NCBI GenBank assembly: GCA_963210315.1
Contig: OY723314.1
Coordinates: 1 to 64,000, forward strand
Direction of reading: 5' to 3'
DNA from: Rhynchopus euleeides
Lineage: Eukaryota > Euglenozoa > Diplonemea > Diplonemida > Diplonemidae
DNA: 64,000 bases
The notes under the pieces were generated by a model, which was not told where the DNA came from, did not search any database, and saw only the letters and a list, made by a program, of their open reading frames with translations. Shown here one piece after another: positions 10,694 to 16,903 of this stretch. The first letter of the stretch is position 1, and each line of letters begins with the position of its first letter. Made by a program: the position numbers and the translations under genes.

Positions 10694-11335
10694 AAAATTC
10701 AAAACTTTTTCGAAAAAATATTTTTGCGCAAAAGTGTTAATTTTCACAAACTTTTTTCCACCCACTTCTGCTGACCCCTGGGTGGACTTTGAGTACCAAA
10801 AGTCGACAGCCAGCGTCTCTGCGTGCCACTGACGCGTTCGGTTTTTTACGGGTCCTCAGCCAAAATTGGTAAAACTGGTTGGTCCGGAATTTTTCGATAA
10901 ACTTTTTTTTTCTCGAAAGATATAAAGCTCATAACCCTGCTACGTTTGGCTGAAAAAGTTTGTACATATCGTCACGTACAGACATCGGTAGTATACTTTT
11001 TCAAAGGAATTTCTGGGAAATTTGTAGCACTGTGGGTTCAAACCTTGCTTTTTTTTTTTTTTTTTTTTTTTACAAAACTCCAATTTGGGTGGTTCGAACA
11101 CCCTGGGTGGGTCAAAATCGGGTATCTCAAAAATGCGCGAATGGTTCAGATACTGGGTGCGAAACGGTGTATAGTGTTGAAATATGGGTCCCCAGCCAGC
11201 ACCCACTAAGTCGTTTTTTTTGGCCAAAACCCTGTTTTTCGGCCATTTTGGCCTAAAAAAGGCCATTCCTGTAAAAAAAATCGGGTCCCCGGTTCGAAAC
11301 TGATACCACCGTGTTTGACCCAGATTTCGGGGGAG
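10633..11335 (+). repeat. Left arm of a ~1.55 kb imperfect inverted repeat in the tRNA-free stretch
   Basis: Read against the reverse complement of 11490-12185, this arm matches in order: the His-like head, a FRAME of AT-rich sequence with the block at 10959-11010, a GGTTCGAA block at 11091-11107, and a GGCCA-rich block at 11203-11260. Matching blocks are long but separated by diverged stretches. Several isolated T-arm-like GGTTCGAA words (11091, 11290) suggest derivation from old tRNA genes. A 23-base T-run (22-24 among units) lies at 11049-11071. No coding capacity was seen. Unit 1 copy about 2170-2865. Confidence 0.8.
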
Positions 11336-11489
11336 AAACGGTGCAAACTGTTGGTGGGCTCACCAGGGCTCAGAATGGAGCTCCAGGTACATATCGAGGT
11401 GAAATCATGGGGTGTTTTCTAAGGAATCTAGGTGTGTTGGAAGCAAGTTCGATACCTGGTTGAGGTTTTTTTTCGGTTTTTTTTTATTA
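11336..11489. other. Centre of the inverted repeat
   Basis: About 150 bases between the arms with little self-complementarity. It holds a lone T-arm-like word (AGTTCGATACC near 11446) and T-runs. If the region were transcribed through, this would be the loop of a hairpin of roughly 700 base pairs. Confidence 0.6.
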
Positions 11490-12185
11490 TTTCCACACCC
11501 AGAATCTGGTACAGACACGGGTATATCTGGATCCAAAAAAGTCGTCGATCTGGGGGGTCAAAACCCCAAAAATAGGTCCAAAAATGGCCAAAAAACACTT
11601 TTTGGAACACCAAAAACGACTTAATTGGTGGTGGCTGGGCAGTACCCTACCAACAGTTTGATTCCTCTCTGACCCAATATCCCCACCTCTCGCGCATTTT
11701 TGAGACACCCGAAATAGACCCCCCCAGGGTGTTCGAACCATCAAAGTTGGACATGGGTAAAAAAACAGAAAGTGAGGTTTGAACCCACAGTGCTGGAAAT
11801 ACCCGCCGAATTCCTTTGAAAAAATATACTACCGATGTCTGTACGTGACGATATGTACAGACTTTTTGGGTGAAACGTAGCAGGGTTAGGAGCTTTATAT
11901 CTTTCAGAAAAAAAAAGTTTATCGAAAAATTCCGGCCAACTGCATTTTATCAATTATGGCGGGCGAACCGTGAAAATCCGAAAGCGATGGTGGCACGTAC
12001 AGACGCTGGTTATCACTTTTTGGTACTCATTTCGGCGCCTGGGGCAAGCATATTTAGGAGGAAAATGGGGGCAAAAATTGGTTGGGATTTGGTCAAGCAA
12101 ATCCCCCAAAAAAATTCTGTCCCGGGATTTGAACCCGGGCCTCTTTTGTCACAGTCAGGAATTCTAACCTCTAGGCTAACCTGCC
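11490..12185 (-). repeat. Right arm of the inverted repeat
   Basis: Inverted partner of 10633-11335. The clearest matches are 11809-11862 with 10959-11010, 11724-11740 with 11091-11107, and 11582-11627 with 11203-11260. It ends in a tRNA-like sequence on the minus strand (12114-12185), so both arms have tRNA-like heads at the outside pointing inward. This is what two tRNA-headed elements inserted tail to tail, or a foldback element, would look like. Unit 1 copy about 3030-3715. Confidence 0.8.
12114..12185 (-). pseudogene. Degenerate tRNA-His-like sequence at the right end of the inverted repeat
   Basis: Minus strand: GGCAGGT-TA-GCCT, an anticodon-loop-like CTGTGAC, and T arm CCGGG-TTCAAAT-CCCGG. 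The anticodon stem CCTGA/AAAAG and the acceptor ends do not pair. It resembles 10633-10693 and has T at the place of base 33, unlike the intact tRNA-His with C33. Same position in all units (3644-3715 in unit 1). Confidence 0.75.
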
Positions 12186-12236
12186 TACGGTCGGATATTC
12201 GATGCCCATGAAGGAGGTTGGAACATACAGGCGCCC

Positions 12237-12760
12237 CTCAGAAAGTCTAGTGGTTGAGCACACCACCTGTGTTGGGAGAGGTTGGGGGTTCGAACCCTGA
12301 AGAGATGTACCAAGATATAGTAAGGTGGCTCCCATAGTATAGTGGTTGAGCACACCTCCTTGTAGTGAGCGGTCGGGGGTTCGAACCCCACTTGCTGTTA
12401 CAACATGTGCAGTGTATATAGGTTACGTACACTGAAGAAGCTGCCTCCGATAGTCTAGTGGTTGAGTACACCTCCTTGTAATGAGCGGTCGGGGGTTCGA
12501 ACCCTGAAGATGTGCGGTAGTATAGTGTACTGGAAGACTACGAAGATATGGGAAGCTGGCTCCCATAGTCTAGTGGTTGAGCACACCTCCTTGTAGTGAG
12601 CGGTCGGGGGTTCGAACCCCACTTGCTGTCACAACATATACAGTACATATGGGTTACATCTGCTGAAGAAGCTGCCTGCAATAGTCTAGTGGTCTAGTGC
12701 ACCACAGTAAAATAGCAGTGCAACTGGTGGACACAGGTTCAATTCCCGGACAGGTCACAT
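12237..12760 (+). repeat. ~115 bp tandem repeat of degenerate tRNA-Thr-like sequences (5 copies)
   Basis: Repeat starts are near 12237 (shortened), 12329, 12445, 12560 and 12676. Copies 2-4 carry an A-box-like TAGTCTAGTGG, an anticodon-loop-like CTTGTAG or CTTGTAA (TGT, threonine) and a B-box-like GGGGGTTCGAACC. Acceptor ends do not pair. The fifth copy has a different middle, with CACCA/TGGTG flanking about 20 bases, and a TTCAATT T loop. They look like a decaying duplication of one tRNA gene. Unit 1: about 3768-4290; unit 5 lacks 9 bases of the last copy. Confidence 0.75.
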
Positions 12761-12825
12761 TATTGTTGAAAATATTGGTTGAAATGTTTTGTGTGTTGTG
12801 TGTGTACACACTTTGAATAAAGGTA

Positions 12826-12907
12826 TGACAAGAGTGGGGTTTGAACCCACGCCCCCGAAGAGACCAGGGCCTAAACCTGGCGCCTTAGACCACTCGGCCA
12901 TCTTGCC
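12826..12907 (-). tRNA. tRNA-Leu-TAG: tRNA-Leu(TAG)
   Basis: Class II tRNA with a long variable arm (CTCTTCGGGGG hairpin). Acceptor GGCAAGA/TCTTGTC, anticodon stem CCAGG/CCTGG, loop TTTAGGC, T arm GTGGG-TTCAAAC-CCCAC. Only T3 follows on the minus strand. Copies: 4356-4437, 21297-21378, 29768-29849, 38228-38309. Confidence 0.97.
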
Positions 12908-12976
12908 AGTGCATAAGGAAGTGAGTTCAGGCATTATTACATGAAAATATAGGGGAAAAGATTTTAAAAAAGGAAG

Positions 12977-13047
12977 TGCGTAATCCGGGAATCGAACCCG
13001 GGCCGACTCCGTGGCAGGGAGCCATTCTACCACTAGACCAATTACGC
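12977..13047 (-). tRNA. tRNA-Gly-GCC: tRNA-Gly(GCC)
   Basis: Acceptor GCGTAAT/ATTACGC fully paired, anticodon stem GCTCC/GGAGT, loop CTGCCAC, T loop TTCGATT, discriminator A. T6 terminator (seven in unit 1). Copies: 4508-4578, 21448-21518, 29919-29989, 38379-38449. Confidence 0.97.
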
Positions 13048-13146
13048 CTGTTTAATTGGTAGAATATCCATACACATAAGGAATCTTTCCTTGGGAATGT
13101 ATGGGAGAAAAAGTTGTTTGCCTGTGCGGTTTTGAAGTATGAAAAG

Positions 13147-13228
13147 TGACAAGGGTGAGGTTTGAACTCACGCCCCCGAAGAGACTACGACCTGAACGTA
13201 GCGCCTTAGACCACTCGGCCACCTTGCC
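13147..13228 (-). tRNA. tRNA-Leu-CAG: tRNA-Leu(CAG)
   Basis: Class II. Acceptor GGCAAGG/CCTTGTC, anticodon stem CTACG/CGTAG, loop TTCAGGT, long variable arm, T arm GTGAG-TTCAAAC-CTCAC. T4 terminator. One of three leucine genes in a row on the minus strand. Copies: 4678-4759, 21618-21699, 30089-30170, 38549-38630. Confidence 0.97.
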
Positions 13229-13311
13229 TACATTCTATTATTATCAAGTGTATGAAGCACTCTATGAGAGGGAGCAGGAGTAACAGTGCATACAGCTACA
13301 TAACAAAGGTG

Positions 13312-13393
13312 TGACAGGGGTGGGGTTTGAACCCACGCCTCCGAAGAGAAAGGAACTTGAGTCCTCCGCCTTAGACCACTCGGCCACCCTGCC
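13312..13393 (-). tRNA. tRNA-Leu-CAA: tRNA-Leu(CAA)
   Basis: Class II. Acceptor GGCAGGG/CCCTGTC, anticodon stem GAGGA/TCCTT, loop CTCAAGT, long variable arm. Reads UUG. It has no intron, although this gene often has one in other eukaryotes. No Leu(TAA) partner for UUA was found. T3 only downstream. Copies: 4843-4924, 21783-21864, 30254-30335, 38714-38795. Confidence 0.97.
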
Positions 13394-13492
13394 TCTCTCT
13401 ACAACAGGTATCCTCTCCGTGTGGTGCTGTATGAAAGGGGGAAACTGCACTGGAAGCATCCTGCATGTAAGGTATTCTGGTATACTTTCAGA

Positions 13493-13564
13493 TCCGCTGT
13501 AGTATAGTGGTTAGAACAGCCGGCTCTCACCCGGCAGACCGGGGTTCAATTCCCCGCAGCGGAA
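13493..13564 (+). tRNA. tRNA-Glu-CTC: tRNA-Glu(CTC)
   Basis: Acceptor TCCGCTG/CAGCGGA, anticodon stem GCCGG/CCGGC, loop CTCTCAC with T33, T loop TTCAATT. T5 terminator. Copies: 5024-5095, 21964-22035, 30435-30506, 38895-38966. Confidence 0.97.
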
Positions 13565-13662
13565 CATATCTTTTTCCATATTTTCCCTTATGCACAAAGA
13601 ATTTGTTTGTGTGTGTGTATCCAATTGCATGTTTCTGTTGGTATCTCTATGTAAAAAAGATG

Positions 13663-13734
13663 TTCTCCTACGCGGATTCGAACCGCGGTCGCCAGATTCA
13701 GAGTCTGGAGTGCTAACCACTACACCATAGGAGA
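13663..13734 (-). tRNA. tRNA-Gln-CTG: tRNA-Gln(CTG)
   Basis: Acceptor TCTCCTA/TAGGAGA, anticodon stem CCAGA/TCTGG, loop CTCTGAA, T arm around TTCGAAT. T6 terminator. Copies: 5194-5265, 22134-22205, 30605-30676, 39065-39136. Confidence 0.97.
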
Positions 13735-13811
13735 TCTGATAATCAGTTGGATTGCCTTATCTATATAGCCACTAGGCAAAGAGATACAAGGAAGGGATGT
13801 TCATACAAAAA

Positions 13812-13893
13812 CGCGAACGGCAAGGTTCGAACTTGCGCATGCAGAGCACACTCGCTTAGCAGGCGAGCCCCGTAACCACTTGGGTACGTCCGC
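13812..13893 (-). tRNA. tRNA-Ser-GCT: tRNA-Ser(GCT)
   Basis: Class II. Acceptor GCGGACG/CGTTCGC, discriminator G, anticodon stem CTCGC/GCGAG, loop CTGCTAA, long variable arm, T arm GCAAG-TTCGAAC-CTTGC. Reads AGU and AGC. T5 terminator. Copies: 5343-5424, 22283-22364, 30754-30835, 39214-39295. Confidence 0.97.
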
Positions 13894-13969
13894 TACAACT
13901 CTGTGCCCTGAAGGGAAATAAGAGAGGAATGTGGGCGGTAAAGAAGTGGCTGCAGGGACAAAAAGAAAG

Positions 13970-14043
13970 TACACCTATCCGGGCTCGAACCGGAGACCTT
14001 CGCGGTGTTAACGCGACGTCATAACCAACTAGACCATAGGTGC
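13970..14043 (-). tRNA. tRNA-Val-AAC: tRNA-Val(AAC)
   Basis: Acceptor GCACCTA/TAGGTGT (G1:U72 as in Val(CAC)), anticodon stem TCGCG/CGCGA, loop TTAACAC, T arm TCCGG-TTCGAGC-CCGGA. With inosine at 34 it can read GUU, GUC and GUA, covering for the absent Val(TAC). T5 terminator. Copies: 5501-5574, 22441-22514, 30912-30985, 39372-39445. Confidence 0.97.
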
Positions 14044-14089
14044 TGATATCTAATATAGGGATGGGCAGGCTGTGCCTTACTTAGTTATA

Positions 14090-14171
14090 GGCGAGATGGC
14101 CGAGTGGTCTAAGGCGCCAGGTTAAGGCCCTGGTCTCTTCGGGGGCGTGGGTTCAAACCCCACTCTCGTCA
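14090..14171 (+). tRNA. tRNA-Leu-AAG: tRNA-Leu(AAG)
   Basis: Class II. Acceptor GGCGAGA/TCTCGTC, anticodon stem CCAGG/CCTGG, loop TTAAGGC, the same variable arm as Leu(TAG), T arm GTGGG-TTCAAAC-CCCAC. The close match to Leu(TAG) points to duplication followed by an anticodon change. Only T3 follows. Copies: 5621-5702, 22561-22642, 31032-31113, 39492-39573. Confidence 0.97.
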
Positions 14172-14278
14172 GTTTGTTATTATGTTTCTGGTGATTGCCT
14201 GTTTATGTTATGTGTATATACAGTGTGTGTGGCACACACACAGTGCACTCTTAGGCAATGTTGTTATAGTGAAACGTA

Positions 14279-14351
14279 GCTCTTGTAGCTCAGTCGGTAG
14301 AGCATTGGTCTAATAAGCCAACGGTCCCAGGTTCGAGCCCTGTCAGGAGCA
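14279..14351 (+). tRNA. tRNA-Ile-AAT: tRNA-Ile(AAT)
   Basis: Acceptor GCTCTTG/CAGGAGC, anticodon stem TTGGT/GCCAA, loop CTAATAA, T stem CCAGG/CCTGT with one mismatch at 49:65. T8 terminator. Copies: 5810-5882, 22750-22822, 31221-31293, 39681-39753. Confidence 0.96.
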
Positions 14352-14399
14352 CTTTTTTTTGCATGTTATTTCAACCAAAACACACATACAAAAAGGTTG

Positions 14400-14483
14400 T
14401 CCTCTCGGCCGGAATCGAACCAGCGACCGCTCGATAACAGCTGTTTCTACAGTCGAGCGCTCTACCAATTGAGCTACGAGAGG
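14400..14483 (-). tRNA. tRNA-Tyr-GTA: tRNA-Tyr(GTA) with an 11-base intron
   Basis: Acceptor CCTCTCG/CGAGAGG has C1:G72, the eukaryotic tyrosine identity pair. Anticodon stem CTCGA/TCGAG and loop CTGTAG...A are split after position 37 by an intron at 14436-14446, the canonical site. The intron contains the perfect palindrome AACAGCTGTT. It is the only intron found in the 43 genes. T5 terminator. Copies: 5931-6014, 22871-22954, 31342-31425, 39802-39885. Confidence 0.96.
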
Positions 14484-14564
14484 GTTGTTAATGAGCGAGA
14501 TAACTGCACAAAAGAAAGCTGGTTCTTTGGGGAAAACATGCAGGCAATCTCTCTTACAAAAACA

Positions 14565-14635
14565 TGCGACCGCCGGGAATCGAACCCGGGTCGAATCCTT
14601 GGGAGGGATCCATCATGCCACTAGACCACGGTCGC
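14565..14635 (-). tRNA. tRNA-Gly-CCC: tRNA-Gly(CCC)
   Basis: Acceptor GCGACCG/CGGTCGC, loop CTCCCAA closed by GATCC/GGATT, T arm around TTCGATT, discriminator A. T5 terminator. Copies: 6096-6166, 23036-23106, 31507-31577, 39967-40037. Confidence 0.96.
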
Positions 14636-14692
14636 CATACAAGAGTAGGGTAACAGAACACATGTGTGATAGATATGTGTGTGCATAAAACA

Positions 14693-14764
14693 GGGCTCAG
14701 CAGGGAATCGAACCCTGGACCTCTCGCACCCAAAGCGAGAATCATGCCACTAGACCACTAAGCC
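14693..14764 (-). tRNA. tRNA-Pro-TGG: tRNA-Pro(TGG)
   Basis: Acceptor GGCTTAG/CTGAGCC, discriminator C, anticodon stem CTCGC/GCGAG, loop TTTGGGT. Apart from the middle anticodon region it is nearly identical to Pro(CGG) at 16082. T4 terminator. Copies: 6224-6295, 23164-23235, 31635-31706, 40095-40166. Confidence 0.97.
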
Positions 14765-14772
14765 TCCTAGTA

Positions 14773-14854
14773 GCTGACGTATCCAAGTGGTTACGGAGGT
14801 GGACTTGAAATCCACTGGGCCCTGCCCGCGCAGGTTCGAACCCTGCCGTCAGCG
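14773..14854 (+). tRNA. tRNA-Ser-TGA: tRNA-Ser(TGA)
   Basis: Class II. Acceptor GCTGACG/CGTCAGC, discriminator G, anticodon stem GTGGA/TCCAC, loop CTTGAAA, long variable arm, T arm GCAGG-TTCGAAC-CCTGC. It starts only eight bases after Pro(TGG), which is divergently transcribed. T4 terminator. Copies: 6304-6385, 23244-23325, 31715-31796, 40175-40256. Confidence 0.97.
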
Positions 14855-14933
14855 GTGTATACTCTTTTCAGCATAGCAGCACACACACGGTATGGGTGGT
14901 GGTGGAGGATTCGTTTGCCTATACAATAACAGA

Positions 14934-15004
14934 GGCCCTATGGTGTAGCGGTAGCACTACGGATTCCAAATCCGTCAACGGCGGTTCGATTCCGTCTAGG
15001 GTCA
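14934..15004 (+). tRNA. tRNA-Trp-CCA: tRNA-Trp(CCA)
   Basis: Acceptor GGCCCTA/TAGGGTC, D stem GTGT/GCAC, anticodon stem ACGGA/TCCGT, loop TTCCAAA, T loop TTCGATT. No intron. The anticodon is standard, so nothing suggests UGA read as Trp. T5 terminator. Copies: 6465-6535, 23405-23475, 31876-31946, 40336-40406. Confidence 0.97.
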
Positions 15005-15084
15005 TCTCTTTTTCATGTATCTTCTCTGAAAGAATGTTCAGCCTGCAGTTTTGTTCATGTAAACGGCCAGGCAATACAATCAGA

Positions 15085-15156
15085 GGGTATATAGCTCAGT
15101 GGTAGAGCATTCGGCTGCAATCCGACAGGTCCCTGGTTCGAACCCGGGTATGCCCT
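15085..15156 (+). tRNA. tRNA-Cys-GCA: tRNA-Cys(GCA)
   Basis: Acceptor GGGTATA/TATGCCC, anticodon stem TTCGG/CCGAC, loop CTGCAAT, T arm CCTGG-TTCGAAC-CCGGG, discriminator T. T5 terminator, then a CA repeat. Copies: 6616-6687, 23556-23627, 32027-32098, and the mutated last copy 40487-40562. Confidence 0.97.
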
Positions 15157-15180
15157 TCACTTTTTCGCATTTTGTGCACA

Positions 15181-15211
15181 CACACAAAACATACACACAC
15201 ACACACATATT
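15181..15211 (+). repeat. CA microsatellite after tRNA-Cys
   Basis: Interrupted CA repeat. Its length accounts for the two-base difference between unit 2 and units 1, 3 and 4. The truncated unit 5 breaks inside this same repeat. Confidence 0.85.
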
Positions 15212-15243
15212 TACTCTGTAAAATCATTAGGTAAAAAGAAGTT

Positions 15244-15315
15244 AGGCCGCTGTGGGGATTGAACCCACGACCCCATCATTACGGATGATGTGCTCTACCA
15301 CTGAGCTAAACAGCC
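15244..15315 (-). tRNA. tRNA-Thr-CGT: tRNA-Thr(CGT), C33
   Basis: Acceptor GGCTGTT/AGCGGCC, discriminator T, anticodon stem CATCA/TGATG fully paired, loop TCCGTAA with C33, T arm GTGGG-TTCAATC-CCCAC. T5 terminator. Copies: 6773-6844, 23713-23784, 32184-32255. Confidence 0.95.
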
Positions 15316-15360
15316 TCTGTTATTGAACAGCAGTCATGGAGTATGTTATATCTTATTGTA

Positions 15361-15442
15361 GCAGTCGTATCCAAGTGGTTACGGAGGTGGACTAGAAATC
15401 CATTGGGCTCTGCCCGCGTAGGTTCAAATCCTGCCGACTGCG
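15361..15442 (+). tRNA. tRNA-Ser-AGA: tRNA-Ser(AGA)
   Basis: Class II. Acceptor GCAGTCG/CGACTGC, discriminator G, anticodon stem GTGGA/TCCAT, loop CTAGAAA, long variable arm, T arm GTAGG-TTCAAAT-CCTGC. T4 terminator. Copies: 6890-6971, 23830-23911, 32301-32382. Confidence 0.97.
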
Positions 15443-15464
15443 ATTCTTTTGTCCATGTGTAGCT

Positions 15465-15536
15465 GCACTCATGGTATAACGGTTAGTATTCTCGCCTTCC
15501 AAGCGAGCGGCCCGGGTTCGACTCCCGGTGAGTGCA
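15465..15536 (+). tRNA. tRNA-Gly-TCC: tRNA-Gly(TCC)
   Basis: Acceptor GCACTCA/TGAGTGC, anticodon stem CTCGC/GCGAG, loop CTTCCAA, T loop TTCGACT, discriminator A. Starts 22 bases after Ser(AGA) on the same strand. First T4 about 15 bases downstream. Copies: 6994-7065, 23934-24005, 32405-32476. Confidence 0.97.
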
Positions 15537-15625
15537 GGTTTATTCTTGTTTTGTAGGTGCAGATACCCCTTGATTTCCAATGGATGAGGCAGAATAGTGT
15601 GAAACCTTTTCAAGTTATTATTGTA

Positions 15626-15698
15626 GCCTCCCTAGCTCAGTCGGTAGAGCGCAAGGCCCTTAACCTTGTGGTCGCGGGTTCGAGCCCCGCGGGAGGTG
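15626..15698 (+). tRNA. tRNA-Lys-CTT: tRNA-Lys(CTT), C33
   Basis: Acceptor GCCTCCC/GGGAGGT, discriminator G, anticodon stem CAAGG/CCTTG fully paired, loop CCCTTAA, T arm GCGGG-TTCGAGC-CCCGC. Animal tRNA-Lys(CTT) has CTCTTAA in this loop, so the change is at base 33. T7 terminator. Copies: 7155-7227, 24095-24167, 32566-32638. Confidence 0.95.
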
Positions 15699-15781
15699 CT
15701 CTTTTTTTGTAAGCAAAATCCTAAACAACAAAAACATTTGCTTGTGTGTGTTTATATACAAAAGGTGGACTAAAAAAACTG

Positions 15782-15853
15782 TTCCCCGGCCGGGAATTGA
15801 ACCCGGGTCTTCCGCGTGACAGGCGGAAATACTGACCTCTATACTACCGAGGA
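15782..15853 (-). tRNA. tRNA-Asp-GTC: tRNA-Asp(GTC)
   Basis: Acceptor TCCTCGG/CCGGGGA, D stem GTAT/GTAT, anticodon stem TCCGC/GCGGA, loop CTGTCAC, T loop TTCAATT. T7 terminator. Copies: 7311-7382, 24251-24322, 32722-32793. Confidence 0.97.
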
Positions 15854-15948
15854 TCTGTATATGAGCATCAAAGTATTACAACGAGTGCAGGACAAGAACT
15901 GTTATGGCCTATCTCCCCAAGGCCCTGCAGGGCTAGCTGGCAGTAGTG

Positions 15949-16020
15949 GCCCGCCTAGCTCAGCGGTAGAGCGTTGGACCTTTAATCCAATGGTCGTGGG
16001 TTCGACCCCCACGGCGGGTG
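15949..16020 (+). tRNA. tRNA-Lys-TTT: tRNA-Lys(TTT), C33
   Basis: Acceptor GCCCGCC/GGCGGGT, discriminator G, anticodon stem TTGGA/TCCAA, loop CCTTTAA, T arm GTGGG-TTCGACC-CCCAC. Both lysine isoacceptors of the unit therefore have C33. T5 terminator. Copies: 7478-7549, 24418-24489, 32889-32960. Confidence 0.95.
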
Positions 16021-16081
16021 CCTGCTTTTTGCCTTGCATAAATGTTTTGTGTGTGCTATGTATATATAAGGTAAAAAGAGA

Positions 16082-16153
16082 GGGCTCAGCAGGGAATCGA
16101 ACCCTGGACCTCTCGCACCCGAAGCGAGAATCATGCCACTAGACCACTAAGCC
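16082..16153 (-). tRNA. tRNA-Pro-CGG: tRNA-Pro(CGG)
   Basis: Same body as Pro(TGG), with loop TTCGGGT and discriminator C. T5 terminator. Copies: 7611-7682, 24551-24622, 33022-33093. Confidence 0.97.
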
Positions 16154-16272
16154 CTTACACTGACAGCAGGTTCCATCAGCCCTCTCCTGGGATAGGTGTG
16201 TAGTCTCTCTGCAGTGTGGTTGGCTGCACAGAAATACAGTGCAGGTAAGGGAGTCCAACATATATTACCAGA

Positions 16273-16345
16273 GCGAGGTTGGCGCAGTCGGGAGCGCGTA
16301 GGTCCCATAATCCTAAGGTCGTCAGTTCGATCCTGGCACCTCGCA
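16273..16345 (+). tRNA. tRNA-Met-CAT: Elongator tRNA-Met(CAT), C33
   Basis: Acceptor GCGAGGT/ACCTCGC, D stem GCGC/GCGC, anticodon stem TAGGT/TCCTA with a T:T at 31:39 (also present in animal elongator Met), loop CCCATAA, T arm GTCAG-TTCGATC-CTGGC. The normal T loop and G1:C72 separate it from the initiator. T7 terminator. Copies: 7802-7874, 24742-24814, 33213-33285. Confidence 0.95.
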
Positions 16346-16372
16346 TCTTTTTTTAGCCTGTGTAAGTACGTA

Positions 16373-16445
16373 GGCGCTATAGCTCAGTGGTTAGAGCGCT
16401 CGCCCAGTAAGCGAGAGGTCGAGGGTTCGATCCCCTCTAGTGCCT
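16373..16445 (+). tRNA. tRNA-Thr-AGT: tRNA-Thr(AGT), C33
   Basis: Acceptor GGCGCTA/TAGTGCC, discriminator T, anticodon stem CTCGC/GCGAG perfectly paired, loop CCAGTAA, T arm GAGGG-TTCGATC-CCCTC. In trypanosomes tRNA-Thr(AGT) is edited C to U at the neighbouring position 32, a useful parallel. T4 terminator. Copies: 7902-7974, 24842-24914, 33313-33385. Confidence 0.95.
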
Positions 16446-16544
16446 TCTTTTCTTTGACTTTTCTCTTGTGTACAGTGTTTGCTTGTGTTTCCTCTGTACG
16501 TGTGTATAGACTGGTATTGGGCGACAGTTCATTCTTCTATTGTA

Positions 16545-16617
16545 GGGGGTTTAGCTCAAATGGTAGAGCGCTCGCTCAGCATGCGAGAGGTAGAGGGATC
16601 GATACCCTCAATCTCCA
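16545..16617 (+). tRNA. tRNA-Ala-AGC: tRNA-Ala(AGC), C33
   Basis: Acceptor GGGGGTT/AATCTCC with G3:U70. Anticodon stem CTCGC/GCGAG, loop TCAGCAT; T loop ATCGATA is slightly unusual (A54). All three alanine genes have C33. T8 terminator. Copies: 8074-8146, 25014-25086, 33485-33557. Confidence 0.95.
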
Positions 16618-16699
16618 CTTTTTTTTATGCATACACTGTACACACAGAATGCATGCAATTTACGTAAATCACAGATATTCTCATGTAGTACATAAAAAA

Positions 16700-16781
16700 C
16701 GCGGACGGCAGGATTTGAACCTACGCGGGCAGGGCCCAATGCATTTCGAGTGCACCTCCTTAACCACTTGGATACGTCCGC
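16700..16781 (-). tRNA. tRNA-Ser-CGA: tRNA-Ser(CGA)
   Basis: Class II. Acceptor GCGGACG/CGTCCGC, discriminator G, anticodon stem GTGCA/TGCAT, loop CTCGAAA, long variable arm, T loop TTCAAAT. T6 terminator. Copies: 8229-8310, 25169-25250, 33640-33721. Confidence 0.97.
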
Positions 16782-16830
16782 TACAATGGATTATTCCGTA
16801 CAGCAGTACCACTGAAAAGAGATAACAAGT

Positions 16831-16903
16831 TGCTCCCGGCGGGGTTTGAACCCGCGATCCCAGGCTCATAAGACCTGTGCCTTAACCACTAGGCCACGAG
16901 AGC
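16831..16903 (-). tRNA. tRNA-Ile-TAT: tRNA-Ile(TAT)
   Basis: Acceptor GCTCTCG/CGGGAGC, D stem GCCT/AGGC, anticodon stem CAGGT/GCCTG, loop CTTATGA, T arm GCGGG-TTCAAAC-CCCGC. Reads AUA. No intron, although many eukaryotes have one in this gene. First T4 about 17 bases downstream. Last gene of the unit. Copies: 8360-8432, 25300-25372, 33771-33843. Confidence 0.97.

Noticed and set aside
10534-12825. Hidden 5S rRNA, U6, 7SL or selenocysteine tRNA in the tRNA-free stretch
   Set aside because: No recognisable core motif of these RNAs was seen; only tRNA-like fragments and AT-rich inverted sequence.
16196-16825. A 209-codon open frame on the plus strand in each unit
   Set aside because: It runs across tRNA-Met, tRNA-Thr, tRNA-Ala and antisense tRNA-Ser(CGA); its peptide is translated tRNA sequence with no domain. 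It repeats because the unit repeats.
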